Shown here in pieces: positions 42,758 through 50,914 of a stretch of 64,000 nucleotides of DNA (the first letter of the stretch is position 1; each line of letters begins with the position of its first letter). Both the position numbers and the translations under genes were made by a program. Under the pieces are notes generated by a model. That model was given only the letters and a program-made list of their open reading frames with translations, ran no database searches and was not told the DNA's origin. Origin of the DNA: CAG-390 sp045531455 (GTDB lineage: Bacteria > Bacillota > Clostridia > Oscillospirales > CAG-272); contig JAZSEA010000119.1 of the NCBI GenBank assembly GCA_045531455.1, positions 9,321-73,320 of the forward strand. The letters are read 5' to 3'.

Positions 42758-43530
42758 TCGAGTCCGATCTCCTTAAGATAATCATAGCTCTTCTTCATAC
42801 AAACGAAGGGATCCTCGTCGTAGCAGCGGTCCTGCTCGACGAAAACGTACTTTGTTCCGCCCGCCTCTGCGGCACGTGCGGCGGCAACGTGGTTGATGTT
42901 ACCCCATCCCACGGGTGCCATTCTTACGGCAAGATCGGTGGGATCGTAGACCATGTCCTTGAAATGGATGGTGTCGATGCGTCCCGCGAGCTTTGTGAGC
43001 CACTCTGCGGGGTCTCCGCCTCCTGCCTGCACCCAATATGTGTCAACGGTAAATCCGTATGCGGGAGTGTCGAAGCGTTCAGCCATATCCTCAAGGAGGA
43101 TCTTGCCGCTTGGGAGCTTGATGAACTCCATATTGTGGTTGTGGTACATAAATTTCAGACCTGCGGCGGCGATCTTTTCAACAGCGGGAGCGATCTCTCG
43201 GCAGTAATTGTCATAAACCTCAAGGTCGCAATTCGACTTCTTGAAATTCGGCATCGAGCCGAGTCCGACGTAGCCTGCACCGTAGGTAAGATGCTCCTCG
43301 ATAACACGGTCTGTGTCCTCGACAATACGCTTGTAGCCTGTGTGAGTGAGAGGCGCGACGAGACCGCAATCCTTCAGAAGATCGCGCATCCACTTGGCAT
43401 CAAATTCGCAAACGCCCGAAAGCTGGACTGCCTTGTATCCGATCTCAGCCATACGGCGGATGGTGGACTCAAGATCCTCGGTGGTCTTACAATAATCTCT
43501 CAGAGTGTAAAGCTGTGCACCTGCAATCAT
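42754..43530 (-). CDS. Sugar phosphate isomerase/epimerase family (AP endonuclease 2-like TIM barrel)
   Basis: 258 residues. GAQLYTLRDYCKTTEDLESTIRRMAEIGYKAVQLSGV, FMYHNHNMEF, YGFTVDTYWVQAGGGDPAEWL and IHFKDM are the metal-binding segments of the xylose isomerase-like superfamily (Glu, Asp and His ligands). Relatives isomerise or cleave keto-sugars. It is coupled to the oxidoreductase by a four-base overlap. Confidence 0.85.
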   Translation of the reverse strand: MIAGAQLYTLRDYCKTTEDLESTIRRMAEIGYKAVQLSGVCEFDAKWMRDLLKDCGLVAPLTHTGYKRIVEDTDRVIEEHLTYGAGYVGLGSMPNFKKSNCDLEVYDNYCREIAPAVEKIAAAGLKFMYHNHNMEFIKLPSGKILLEDMAERFDTPAYGFTVDTYWVQAGGGDPAEWLTKLAGRIDTIHFKDMVYDPTDLAVRMAPVGWGNINHVAAARAAEAGGTKYVFVEQDRCYDEDPFVCMKKSYDYLKEIGLE

Positions 43531-43545
43531 TTTTCTTTCCTCCGT

Positions 43546-44382
43546 TTATATCTTTTCAATAAGATTCTTAAGTGTATTTACCGCAAAATCAAATGCCTCG
43601 CGGTTATCCTTGAAGGACGATCCGACGTGCTGTGTATCACCGCCCTCGAGAGCGGCAAGTCCGACGAAGGATTTGAGATGCGGCTCGAGTGTCAGGACCT
43701 CGATTCCCGACTCCGCAAATCTCGGCAGAAGCTCGGGGAGATGTCCGATTCCAACGCCCGGAGGAACGACCTTTCCGTCCTCTTTTGCATCCTTGATATG
43801 CGCGTATTTCATAAAGGGTTTAAGGAGCTCCCAGGCAACGAGAGTGTCCTCGCCGCACTGAACGAAGTTGGCGGGGTCGAAAACTCCGCGGAATGCGGGG
43901 AGTGCCGCGTGGAGCTTATAGCAACGCTCGGCGGTGTCGCCGAAGATACCCTTTTCGTTTTCGTGGCAAAGATCAACGCCCGAGCCCTTTGCCGCGCTGA
44001 TCATATCATCGAGTCGGCGGCAGATCTCGTCAAAGCAGGCCGACGAGGAATCGGTCTTATAAAAGCTGAACATACGGATATTTTCCGCGGAAAGGATATT
44101 CGCGGTCTCGAGAACTCTCTTGAAGCGGTCGAGCTCATCCGCCGCGGGAGAGGTTATATCGACCTTTCCGATAGGCGAGCCGATAGACCATACGGCAATG
44201 CCCTCGCAATCGAATCTCTTTTTGAGCTCTTGCGCCTCGGAGGGAATGAGATCTGCGACGTTCTTGCCGTCAACTCCGCGAAGCTCGATGAGCTTTATTT
44301 CGTTTTCGTGCAATGCCTTGACTTGACCCGATATCGCCTTGTCAGCCTCGTCGGCAAATGCGCAAAGTCTGAATTTTTCCAT
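43546..44382 (-). CDS. Second sugar phosphate isomerase/epimerase family protein
   Basis: 278 residues, same superfamily as its downstream neighbour but clearly diverged. KFRLCAFADEADKAISGQVKALHENEIKLIELRGVDGKNVADL, ENEKGIFGDTAERCYKLHA, RGVFDPANFVQCGEDTL and YAHIKDA give the Glu-Asp-His metal site. It is the first gene of the operon (15-bp gap to the next). Having two such barrels with one Gfo/Idh/MocA enzyme suggests successive steps on one keto-sugar or a pair of substrates. Confidence 0.82.
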   Translation of the reverse strand: MEKFRLCAFADEADKAISGQVKALHENEIKLIELRGVDGKNVADLIPSEAQELKKRFDCEGIAVWSIGSPIGKVDITSPAADELDRFKRVLETANILSAENIRMFSFYKTDSSSACFDEICRRLDDMISAAKGSGVDLCHENEKGIFGDTAERCYKLHAALPAFRGVFDPANFVQCGEDTLVAWELLKPFMKYAHIKDAKEDGKVVPPGVGIGHLPELLPRFAESGIEVLTLEPHLKSFVGLAALEGGDTQHVGSSFKDNREAFDFAVNTLKNLIEKI

Positions 44383-44414
44383 TTTACACCTCGCAATAAG
44401 GTTGATTTAAATTA

Positions 44415-44443
44415 ATTATATCATACATTTTATTCAAATTCAA
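44415..44443 (-). promoter_or_regulatory. Promoter of the oxidoreductase/isomerase operon
   Basis: Minus strand TTGAAT (44443-44438), 17-bp spacer, TATAAT (44420-44415), about 30 bp before the first gene. A divergent promoter for the PHP gene lies 50 bp away. Confidence 0.75.
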
Positions 44444-44491
44444 GTATAATTCAAAATTGAAAAAAGTTTTTGCAAAAAATTGCTCAAATAC

Positions 44492-44520
44492 TTGAAAAAA
44501 ACGTGAAAATGTAGTATCAT
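44492..44520 (+). promoter_or_regulatory. Promoter of the PHP/MBL/ThuA operon
   Basis: TTGAAA (44492-44497), 17-bp spacer, TATCAT (44515-44520). It faces the oxidoreductase promoter across an A/T-rich stretch, so the two operons could share one regulator. Confidence 0.7.
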
Positions 44521-44557
44521 TATATATGATAATTATCTGAAAACGAAAGGCATTATT

Positions 44558-45256
44558 ATGAAATTCAAAACCGAGCTGCACTGTCACTCCGCGCCCGTTT
44601 CGGCTTGTGCCAAGGCGTTTCCCGAGGAGATCGTGCAGGCATATCTCGAGCACGGATATCACACGATCGTACTCACCAACCATTTTTCACGCTTCACCTT
44701 CAAAAACAAGCGCATGGGCGACCTCTCCGCTCTTCCCTGGCAGGAAAAGGTCGATTACTATATGAAAGGCTATCACGAGCTGAAGGAAGCCGCCGAGGGC
44801 AAGATAAACGTCATCTTCGGCTGTGAGCTTCGCTCAAATCTTGACGAAAACGACTACCTCATCTACGGTCTCGACGAGGATTTTCTCCGCCGCAACGAGG
44901 ATCTTTACGACGTACCCACCCCCGAGGTCTCCGCAAGAATACGCGAGTCGGGCTTCCTCTTTTTGCAGGCGCATCCCTTCCGCGACCATATGCAGATGGT
45001 CAATCCTCAGTACCTCGACGGCATCGAGATATTCAACGGCAACCCCACACAGGACAGCCGCAACGACATCGCCCGCATCTGGGCTGAGCGTTTCGGTCTC
45101 ATCGGCACCTCGGGCAGCGACTACCACCGCACGGTCGAGGGCGGATTTGCGGGCGGTATTCTGACCGACGAGCCCATCACCTCGAACGAACAGCTCCTCG
45201 AAATTCTCCGCTCGGGCAATTTCGAGATGATCAAGGATAACGATAAACCGCAATAA
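44558..45256 (+). CDS. PHP-domain phosphoesterase
   Basis: 232 residues. KFKTELHCHSAPVSACAKAF carries the first two His ligands (HCH), then GYHTIVLTNHFS, FGCELRS, FLFLQAHPFRD and SGSDYHRTVEGGFAGG complete a polymerase-and-histidinol-phosphatase metal site. Such small PHP proteins hydrolyse phosphate monoesters or nucleotides. It is first in a three-gene run with the MBL-fold and ThuA genes, divergent from the sugar operon. Confidence 0.8.
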   Translation: MKFKTELHCHSAPVSACAKAFPEEIVQAYLEHGYHTIVLTNHFSRFTFKNKRMGDLSALPWQEKVDYYMKGYHELKEAAEGKINVIFGCELRSNLDENDYLIYGLDEDFLRRNEDLYDVPTPEVSARIRESGFLFLQAHPFRDHMQMVNPQYLDGIEIFNGNPTQDSRNDIARIWAERFGLIGTSGSDYHRTVEGGFAGGILTDEPITSNEQLLEILRSGNFEMIKDNDKPQ

Positions 45257-45266
45257 GGAGCATATG

Positions 45267-46052
45267 ATGGAACTTCTATTCCTCGGCACGGGAGCGGCTG
45301 ACTGGTCGCCCAAGCACAAGGGCGGCGCGCTCTACCGCCGTCTTTCCTCGGCACTTGTCGGTGACGATCTTCTGATAGATCCCGGTCCCTGCATTTATGA
45401 TTTTGCAGAAGATCACGGCAATCCCGACTTATATAAGAATGTAAAAAACGTCATTCTCACCCATTCGCACAGCGACCATTTCAACGCGCAGACGCTGATA
45501 AGGCTGACTAAGGAATCGAGCTTCGAGCTTCATTTCTGGGCACAGCCCGCGGCTTACGAAAAGCTGAAGGCGGCGGCAAGCGACGGTGACGTGCTCCCCG
45601 TATTCCATCCTCTGACCCCGATGGCGGGTGAGGTTATCGGCGGATACGAAGTCCTTCCCTGCTACGCAAACCACGGCGACCTCCCAGAGGGCGAGATTCC
45701 GCTGAACTTCATCGTAAAGCAGGGCGACCGCTCCTTTTTCTACGGCTCGGACTCGGGCTGGCTGATGTACGAGACCTACAAGAAGATCAAGAAGGCAAAG
45801 CCGAACGCGATGATATTCGAGTGCACCACGGGCTACGCTCCCGGCGACGAGCGCATCTTCGGTCACACCAATATCGCTATGATCGGCATTATGATGGAAT
45901 CGATCGAGGCGCAAAAGGCGACAGCGGACGATTGCAAGTATTACGCGACCCATATGGCGCGCACCCTCCACACGACTCACGAGGACACCGCCGAGCGTCT
46001 TGAGCCATTTGGCGTTACCCCTGCATACGACGGACTTAAAATCGAAATTTAA
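45267..46052 (+). CDS. Metallo-beta-lactamase-fold hydrolase
   Basis: 261 residues. ILTHSHSDHFN is the HxHxDH zinc motif (about 68-78); FYGSDSG provides the bridging Asp and ATHMARTLHTTH the last His. The opening MELLFLGTGAADWSP resembles PhnP-type cyclic phosphodiesterases. The second of two tandem ATG codons is taken because GGAG (45257-45260) lies six bases ahead. It is cotranscribed with PHP and ThuA. The substrate is unknown, but phosphoester or lactone hydrolysis fits the fold. Confidence 0.82.
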   Translation: MELLFLGTGAADWSPKHKGGALYRRLSSALVGDDLLIDPGPCIYDFAEDHGNPDLYKNVKNVILTHSHSDHFNAQTLIRLTKESSFELHFWAQPAAYEKLKAAASDGDVLPVFHPLTPMAGEVIGGYEVLPCYANHGDLPEGEIPLNFIVKQGDRSFFYGSDSGWLMYETYKKIKKAKPNAMIFECTTGYAPGDERIFGHTNIAMIGIMMESIEAQKATADDCKYYATHMARTLHTTHEDTAERLEPFGVTPAYDGLKIEI

Positions 46053-46069
46053 TTTAAGGAGTACATACT

Positions 46070-46864
46070 ATGATCAGAGTAACTATCTGGAACGAATTCA
46101 GACACGAAAAGACCAACGAGACCTGCAAGGCTATCTACCCGAACGGTCTTCACGCCACCATCGGCGAATTTCTTTCGAAGAACGATGACATCGAGGTAAC
46201 TCTCGCCGCTCTCGACGACCCCGATCAGGGCCTTCCCGATGAAGTACTGAACAACACCGACGTTCTCATCTGGTGGGGTCATATGGCACACGGAGAGGTA
46301 AACGATGCGCTCGTAACAAAGATCCAACGCCGCGTTTATATGGGCAAGATGGGCTTTATCGCGCTCCATTCGGCTCACCACTCCAAGCCCTTCCGCGCTA
46401 TCGTCGGCACTATGGGCAACCTTACTTGGGGACGCGAGCAGAGAGAGATCATGTGGAATATGCTCCCCACTCACCCGATCGCCGCAGGCATCCCCGACAA
46501 GTTCTTCATTGAATCCGAGGAGCTTTACGCAGAGCCCTTCTTTGTTCCTCAGCCACAGGAGCTCATCTTCGGCGGATGGTACGAGGACGGATACATCTTC
46601 CGCTCGGGTATGACTTATCTGCGCGACGCGGGCAAGATCTTCTACTTCCAGCCCGGTCACGAGACCTGCCCCTCCTTCCATAACCCCTACGTTCAGAGGA
46701 TCATTACCAACGCCGTTTACTGGGCAGCTCCCATCACCCCCGGCTACGAATACAAGGATCATTGCCCCCACCACGTCGATGACTACGACAAGCGCGTAGC
46801 CGCAGGCAAAGTAAAGGGCAACGTCACTCCCGACGTGTTTACACAGCTTGGATTTAAGAAATAA
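46070..46864 (+). CDS. ThuA-like protein (trehalose utilisation family)
   Basis: 264 residues, glutamine-amidotransferase-like fold. VTIWNEFRHEKTNETCKAIYPNGLHATIGEFL, DVLIWWGHMAHGEV, GFIALHSAHHSKPFRAIVGTMG and YFQPGHETCPSFHNPYVQRII match ThuA-domain proteins. In rhizobia ThuA works with the Gfo/Idh/MocA protein ThuB on keto-disaccharides. The presence of a Gfo/Idh/MocA oxidoreductase 3 kb away on the divergent operon supports a shared pathway. AAGGAG lies about ten bases ahead of the ATG. The stop codon borders repeat copy C. Confidence 0.85.
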   Translation: MIRVTIWNEFRHEKTNETCKAIYPNGLHATIGEFLSKNDDIEVTLAALDDPDQGLPDEVLNNTDVLIWWGHMAHGEVNDALVTKIQRRVYMGKMGFIALHSAHHSKPFRAIVGTMGNLTWGREQREIMWNMLPTHPIAAGIPDKFFIESEELYAEPFFVPQPQELIFGGWYEDGYIFRSGMTYLRDAGKIFYFQPGHETCPSFHNPYVQRIITNAVYWAAPITPGYEYKDHCPHHVDDYDKRVAAGKVKGNVTPDVFTQLGFKK

Positions 46865-46865
46865 G

Positions 46866-47213
46866 TGGACAGTGCAGAATGCAAAATGCAAAATGCAAAA
46901 TTGAGGAAAATTTCCGTCGCTTCGCTCGAAAATTATTAAGTATAATAATTCTGTATGTGCTTAATAGTACATCGTATTGCACTAACCCAAAGTTTTGCAA
47001 AATAAATAATGCATAACAAAATCGAGATGTTTTGAAGTTTTTACTTCATTACATCTCGATTTTATATCTACTTATTATAGTTTTCAGCTTAAAAAAGGAT
47101 TATCAAGTTAGAATAAAATTACTAAGGTATGCTTTTCGAACGAGGTGAGAAAAGCTTCCATAATTCTGCATTCTGCATTTTGCATTTTGCATTCAATTAA
47201 CTCTGCATTCTGC
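46866..47213 (+). repeat. Intergenic repeat element, copy C (complete)
   Basis: Left array GTGCAGAATGCAAAATGC (46870-46900), subterminal GGAAAATTTCC, hairpin core AAATCGAGATGT to ACATCTCGATTT (47019-47063), GGATTATCAAG, a CTTTTCG..GAAAAG hairpin and a right array of CTGCATTCTGCATTTTGC. Same orientation as A and B. The right array reaches the stop of the DUF3737 gene. Confidence 0.85.
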
Positions 47214-47216
47214 GCT

Positions 47217-48074
47217 TTACTGCTTGCTCCTTACAATAATCTCACAATCACAAACCCTCACGCTTCCCTCTTTGACGATCTCGCCGATGTAGTCGGCGAC
47301 GATCTTGCCGGAGAGCGGGTTTTTGACCGAGACGATATTGCCCTTAACGGTTGCATCGACCTCGGAATATTCGAAGGAGAGGTCGCAGCCCTCGGTGGTG
47401 CAGTTGATCAGCTTGAGCCCCTTACAATAGCAAAGCGGCTGTGTGCCTACGATATGGCAGTTAATGAAGGTAACGTTTTCCGAATACCACGCAAGGTACT
47501 CGCCCTTGACGGTGCTGTCGCGGACTATGACGTTCTTCGCGTGCCAGAAAGCATCCTTTGTGTTGAGAGTCGAATTCGAGATCTCGACGTTCTCGGTATA
47601 TTGGAAGGAATATTTTCCGTTGAGCGTGAAGTTATCAAGCTTTATATCGCGGCTTTCAAAGAGAAAATACTCGCCCGTGACCTCGGATTCATCGATACGT
47701 ACGCCACGGCATCTCCAACCAAACTCGGTGGAGATCGCGGTACATTTGCGTAAGCTCATATTCTCGCACTCGCGCAGAGCCTTGACGTCGAGGATCTCGC
47801 AATCCTCAAAGCTTCCGTTCTTCGCGTACCAGATAGGCGCGCGGACACCACGGTCAAGCTTCGAATCGCGGACAGTGAAATCCGTGCAGTGCCAGAAGGG
47901 ATAGCGCAGGCGGAAATTGCAATTTCGTACGTTTATATCAATGCACTCCTTGAGCGCGGATTCGCCGTCCTCCTCGCCCTCAAAATTGCAGGAAACAACG
48001 TCAGCGTGGCGCAAGCCGTAAAGCGCACGTTCCTCGCCCGTGATTATATTTTCATAAAGCTTTCTTTCTGTCAT
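47217..48074 (-). CDS. DUF3737-family right-handed beta-helix protein
   Basis: 285 residues made mostly of short beta-strand repeats ending in polar turns (NVRNCNFRLRYPFWHC, MSLRKCTAISTEFGWRC, VEISNSTLNTKDAFWHAKN, VIVRDSTVKGEYLAWYSEN). The start MTERKLYENIITGEERALYGLRHADVV and regular ~20-residue spacing match the DUF3737 pectate-lyase-like family. No signal peptide is seen, so it is probably cytosolic. No lyase site is recognised. It overlaps the upstream amidohydrolase by one stop/start base and is last in a two-gene unit or longer. Confidence 0.82.
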   Translation of the reverse strand: MTERKLYENIITGEERALYGLRHADVVSCNFEGEEDGESALKECIDINVRNCNFRLRYPFWHCTDFTVRDSKLDRGVRAPIWYAKNGSFEDCEILDVKALRECENMSLRKCTAISTEFGWRCRGVRIDESEVTGEYFLFESRDIKLDNFTLNGKYSFQYTENVEISNSTLNTKDAFWHAKNVIVRDSTVKGEYLAWYSENVTFINCHIVGTQPLCYCKGLKLINCTTEGCDLSFEYSEVDATVKGNIVSVKNPLSGKIVADYIGEIVKEGSVRVCDCEIIVRSKQ

Positions 48075-48883
48075 TATTCAATACCAAGCAATCCTGCGGC
48101 ATTTTCGCCGCATATTTTTTTGAGATCATTCGGATCAATATCCAAGGAATTCAAAAATTCAAGCGTATGCGCGGGATCCTCCCAGGGGCAATCGCTGCCG
48201 AAAAGGATCTTCTCCGCGCCGTGGCTGACGATAATATCGCGTGCCAGAGACGGCTCGATAAAATCGGCAATGAACGCGGTGTCGAAATATATCGGAGTGC
48301 CGCAAAGCTTCGCGGCAACCTCATCCCACATCATCCAAGAGCCGAGATGTGCGGCAACAAGCTTAATATCGGGAATCTTATCGACGATACGGAGGAGCAT
48401 ATCGGGCGTGGTCTTCACGGGAGGCGGATAACCGATATCGCGTCCCGCGTGGAAAACGACCGTCATTCCGTGACTTGCCGCACGGCGGTAGACCTCGATC
48501 ATCTCGTCGGCGTAATATCCCTGAAATTCGGGATGGAGCTTGATTCCCTTGAAGCCCTCCTCCGCGAGTCTGTCAACCCACGCGATCGCATCGGGGTCGG
48601 CGGGATGGAGAGAGCCGAAGGAATAAAGTCCGCAGTTCGCCGCGTTCGTCTCCTTGGCAACTCGGTTTACCGTCTCGGTCTGCTTCGGATTGGTCACTAT
48701 CGGCAGAACAACCGCGAGATCGACTCCCACTCTCTTTTCGATATCTATCAGACCGCTTGCGGTACCGTCGGTGCAGTTCCGCATCGGATAGTCGCTGATA
48801 CGCGAAACATTTGCGATAAGAGCCTCGATCGTCCGCGCCGCGATCTTTTCGGGGAATGCGTGTGTGTGGAAATCTATTATCAT
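48074..48883 (-). CDS. Amidohydrolase-family (TIM-barrel) protein
   Basis: 269 residues. IDFHTHAFPEKIA gives the N-terminal HxH metal site, KLHPEFQGYYAD, TVVFHAGRD, KLVAAHLGSWMMWDE and LFGSDCPWEDP the remaining ligands (His, His, Asp). This is the amidohydrolase_2/ACMSD-like group, which carries out hydrolysis or decarboxylation of small carboxylates. Its start overlaps the UPF0210 gene (shared position 48883), so all four genes down to 50523 may be one unit. Substrate unknown. Confidence 0.82.
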   Translation of the reverse strand: MIIDFHTHAFPEKIAARTIEALIANVSRISDYPMRNCTDGTASGLIDIEKRVGVDLAVVLPIVTNPKQTETVNRVAKETNAANCGLYSFGSLHPADPDAIAWVDRLAEEGFKGIKLHPEFQGYYADEMIEVYRRAASHGMTVVFHAGRDIGYPPPVKTTPDMLLRIVDKIPDIKLVAAHLGSWMMWDEVAAKLCGTPIYFDTAFIADFIEPSLARDIIVSHGAEKILFGSDCPWEDPAHTLEFLNSLDIDPNDLKKICGENAAGLLGIE

Positions 48884-50241
48884 CAGTTCTTAAGGCTGTG
48901 GATAGGCGCGGGAATACGTCCGCCGCGCGCGATGAATTTCGCGGGGGAATAGGTGTTGACGGGCATAATGGGCGCGCTTCCGAGCAGACCGCCGAATACG
49001 ACCTCGTCTCCGACCTTCTTGCCGACGGCGGGAATGACTCTGACAGCCGTGGTCTTGGTGTTTGCAACGCCGATCGAGATCTCGTCCGCGATGATGCCGC
49101 AAATTGTAGCCGCGGGAGTATCACCGGGGATGGCTATCATATCGAGACCGACCGAGCAGACCGCCGTCATAGCCTCGAGCTTTTCAAGCGTGAGCGCACC
49201 GATGCGTGCGGCGTGGATCATACCCGCGTCCTCGGAAACGGGAATGAATGCGCCCGAAAGTCCGCCGACGTGCGAGGACGCCATAACGCCGCCCTTCTTG
49301 ACCGCGTCGTTGAGAAGCGCAAGAGCCGCGGTCGTGCCGGGGCATCCGCAGGTCTCAAGACCCATATTTTCGAGGATGTGAGCCACCGAGTCTCCGATCG
49401 CGGGTGTAGGCGCAAGAGAAAGATCGACGATTCCGAAGGGAACGTCAAGTCTCTTCGACGCCTCGAGAGCAACGAGCTGACCTACGCGCGTGATCTTGAA
49501 AGCCGTCTTTTTGACGGTCTCGGCAAGCGCGGTAAGGTCGCAGTCACCCGTGCGCTGAATTGCCGAAGCAACGGCACCGGGTCCCGAAACACCGACGCTG
49601 ACTACGCATTCGGGCTCGGAAACGCCGTGGAACGCGCCTGCCATAAATGGGTTGTCCTCGGGCACGTTTGCAAATACAACGAACTTGGCGCAACCGATCG
49701 AATCGCGGTCCGCGGTAAGTTCAGCAGTCTTGACGATGATATCGCCCATACGCTGAATGGCATCCATATTGATGCCCGCCTTGGTCGATGCTACGTTGAC
49801 CGACGAGCAAACGCGCTCTGTCTCGGCAAGCGCATAGGGAATCGACTCGATCAGCGCGTTGTCACCAACTGTGCATCCCTTCTGAACGAGCGCGCCGAAG
49901 CCGCCGATGAAGTTAATACCGAGGGTATCGGCGGCGCGGTCAAGAGTTTTTGCAAGCTTTATGTAGTCCTCGGAAGAAAATCTTCCGCCGAGGATAGAAA
50001 TAGGCGTCACGGCAACGCGGCGGTTGACGATCGGGATACCGTACTGCTTCTCGATATCGTCGCCGACCGAAACAAGGCGCTCCGCCTTCTTTGTGATCTT
50101 ATCGTATACGCGATCGCAAACGGCATTAATATCATCGCCCGCGCAGTCGATCAGCGATATACCCATCGTGATGGTACGTATATCGAGATTCTCCTCGCGT
50201 ATCATATTTATGGTTTCAAGAATATCGTTTATATTAAGCAT
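48883..50241 (-). CDS. UPF0210/DUF711-family protein (PFL family)
   Basis: 452 residues. Recognised by the typical opening NINDILETINMIREENLDIRTITMGISLIDCAG and the repeated glycine-rich segments GGFGALVQKG, VSGPGAVASAI and PGTTAALALLND. The fold is related to pyruvate formate lyase or ribonucleotide reductase barrels, but the activity is unproven. It lies 12 bp after a small ACT-domain gene, the same pairing seen across Firmicutes, which suggests the ACT protein senses a ligand for it. Confidence 0.9.
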   Translation of the reverse strand: MLNINDILETINMIREENLDIRTITMGISLIDCAGDDINAVCDRVYDKITKKAERLVSVGDDIEKQYGIPIVNRRVAVTPISILGGRFSSEDYIKLAKTLDRAADTLGINFIGGFGALVQKGCTVGDNALIESIPYALAETERVCSSVNVASTKAGINMDAIQRMGDIIVKTAELTADRDSIGCAKFVVFANVPEDNPFMAGAFHGVSEPECVVSVGVSGPGAVASAIQRTGDCDLTALAETVKKTAFKITRVGQLVALEASKRLDVPFGIVDLSLAPTPAIGDSVAHILENMGLETCGCPGTTAALALLNDAVKKGGVMASSHVGGLSGAFIPVSEDAGMIHAARIGALTLEKLEAMTAVCSVGLDMIAIPGDTPAATICGIIADEISIGVANTKTTAVRVIPAVGKKVGDEVVFGGLLGSAPIMPVNTYSPAKFIARGGRIPAPIHSLKN

Positions 50242-50253
50242 AGCGAACTCCGA

Positions 50254-50523
50254 TCAGATGCGGTGCATCGAATTGAAAATATCCTCGTGCATAGTTGCGA
50301 TACGGAGACCGCTTGCGTCGCCGAGTGCGCTCATTTTATCAACGAAATCACCGAAAGCGCAGGAAAGCCCGTCGATGTCGACAAGAACGATCATAGCGAA
50401 ATACTCGCGCAGAACGCTCTGAGAAATATCGATAATGTTCGCGCCCATCTGTGAGCACTCTGTTGCGACCTTTGCAACGATTCCTACATTGTCCTTACCC
50501 GTAACGGTAATTACTGCCTTCAT
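50254..50523 (-). CDS. ACT-domain protein UPF0237
   Basis: 89 residues. MKAVITVTGKDNVGIVAKVATECSQMGANIIDIS is a classical ACT ligand-binding motif (GCVR-like); the rest (MIVLVDIDGLSCAFGDFVDKMSALGDASGLRI) completes one ACT fold. The ATG at 50523 has GGAGG six bases ahead; the open frame extends 21 codons upstream through the promoter and is not used. It partners the UPF0210 gene. Confidence 0.9.
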   Translation of the reverse strand: MKAVITVTGKDNVGIVAKVATECSQMGANIIDISQSVLREYFAMIVLVDIDGLSCAFGDFVDKMSALGDASGLRIATMHEDIFNSMHRI

Positions 50524-50557
50524 GATGTACCTCCGAAAAAAAGAATAGGTATTATAT

Positions 50558-50586
50558 ATTATAATATTTTTGTCGGGGTTTGTCAA
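50558..50586 (-). promoter_or_regulatory. Promoter of the ACT-UPF0210 operon
   Basis: Minus strand TTGACA (50586-50581), 17-bp spacer, TATAAT (50563-50558), about 35 bp before the ACT gene. Confidence 0.8.
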
Positions 50587-50648
50587 GAGCGGAACGAAAG
50601 CTTTTAGACTTGCTTTAAATTTTCACTCACCTTTGAGTATAAAAAGTA

Positions 50649-50677
50649 TTTACTTTTTCTTAAAAATGTGTTATAAT
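50649..50677 (+). promoter_or_regulatory. Strong promoter of the structured RNA
   Basis: TTTACT (50649-50654), 17-bp spacer, TATAAT (50672-50677). The next base run (from about 50681-50684) is exactly where the first long stem of the RNA begins, which supports the start site. Confidence 0.85.
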
Positions 50678-50683
50678 ACTATT

Positions 50684-50891
50684 GCTACACAATTCAATCA
50701 ACAAACAATCAGGAAAGCTCTCTTTTTTTGGAGAGTTCTTTCTCCGTATCTGCATTTACTTTATGAATTTGGTAAAAGCGCAAATTCCACTTAGTAAATG
50801 CAGGAAACTTTCCTCTTTTGTTGAGAATTGTGTAGCAACAATCGGAGCTTGCGTTTTTCGGTGCGTGTAGCTTCGGTTACACGCACTTTTT
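50684..50891 (+). ncRNA. ssrS: Structured ncRNA, 6S RNA-like
   Basis: An about 205-nt transcript that folds almost completely on itself. Outer stem TTGCTACACAATTC (50682-50695) with GAATTGTGTAGCAA (50825-50838); next TCAACAAA (50698-50705) with TTTGTTGA (50817-50824); AGGAAAG (50711-50717) with CTTTCCT (50808-50814); a central asymmetric bulge (50718-50750) with two competing small hairpins; apical stem TGCATTTACT (50751-50760) with AGTAAATGCA (50793-50802), capped by GAATTTG/CAAATTC. It ends at GTGCGTGTA..TACACGCAC plus five T (50861-50891). One long rod with a central bubble, own promoter and terminator, and size match 6S RNA, which binds sigma-A RNA polymerase. A 5' leader or attenuator for the gene at 50915 is the alternative. 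Confidence 0.5.
50861..50891 (+). terminator. Terminator of the structured RNA
   Basis: GTGCGTGTA (50861-50869) and TACACGCAC (50878-50886) form a perfect 9-bp stem around a CTTCGG loop, followed by TTTTT. It lies only about 24 bp before the ATG at 50915, so transcription that escapes it would enter the next gene. Confidence 0.93.
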
Positions 50892-50914
50892 AATTATATC
50901 AAGGAGGAAACACA

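Noticed and set aside
44383..44557. Riboswitch between divergent sugar operons
   Set aside because: The stretch is A/T-rich with only promoter elements; no stable structure or known aptamer motif seen.
48856..50454. 532-residue open frame opposite the UPF0210 gene
   Set aside because: Antisense shadow of UPF0210 and the ACT gene.
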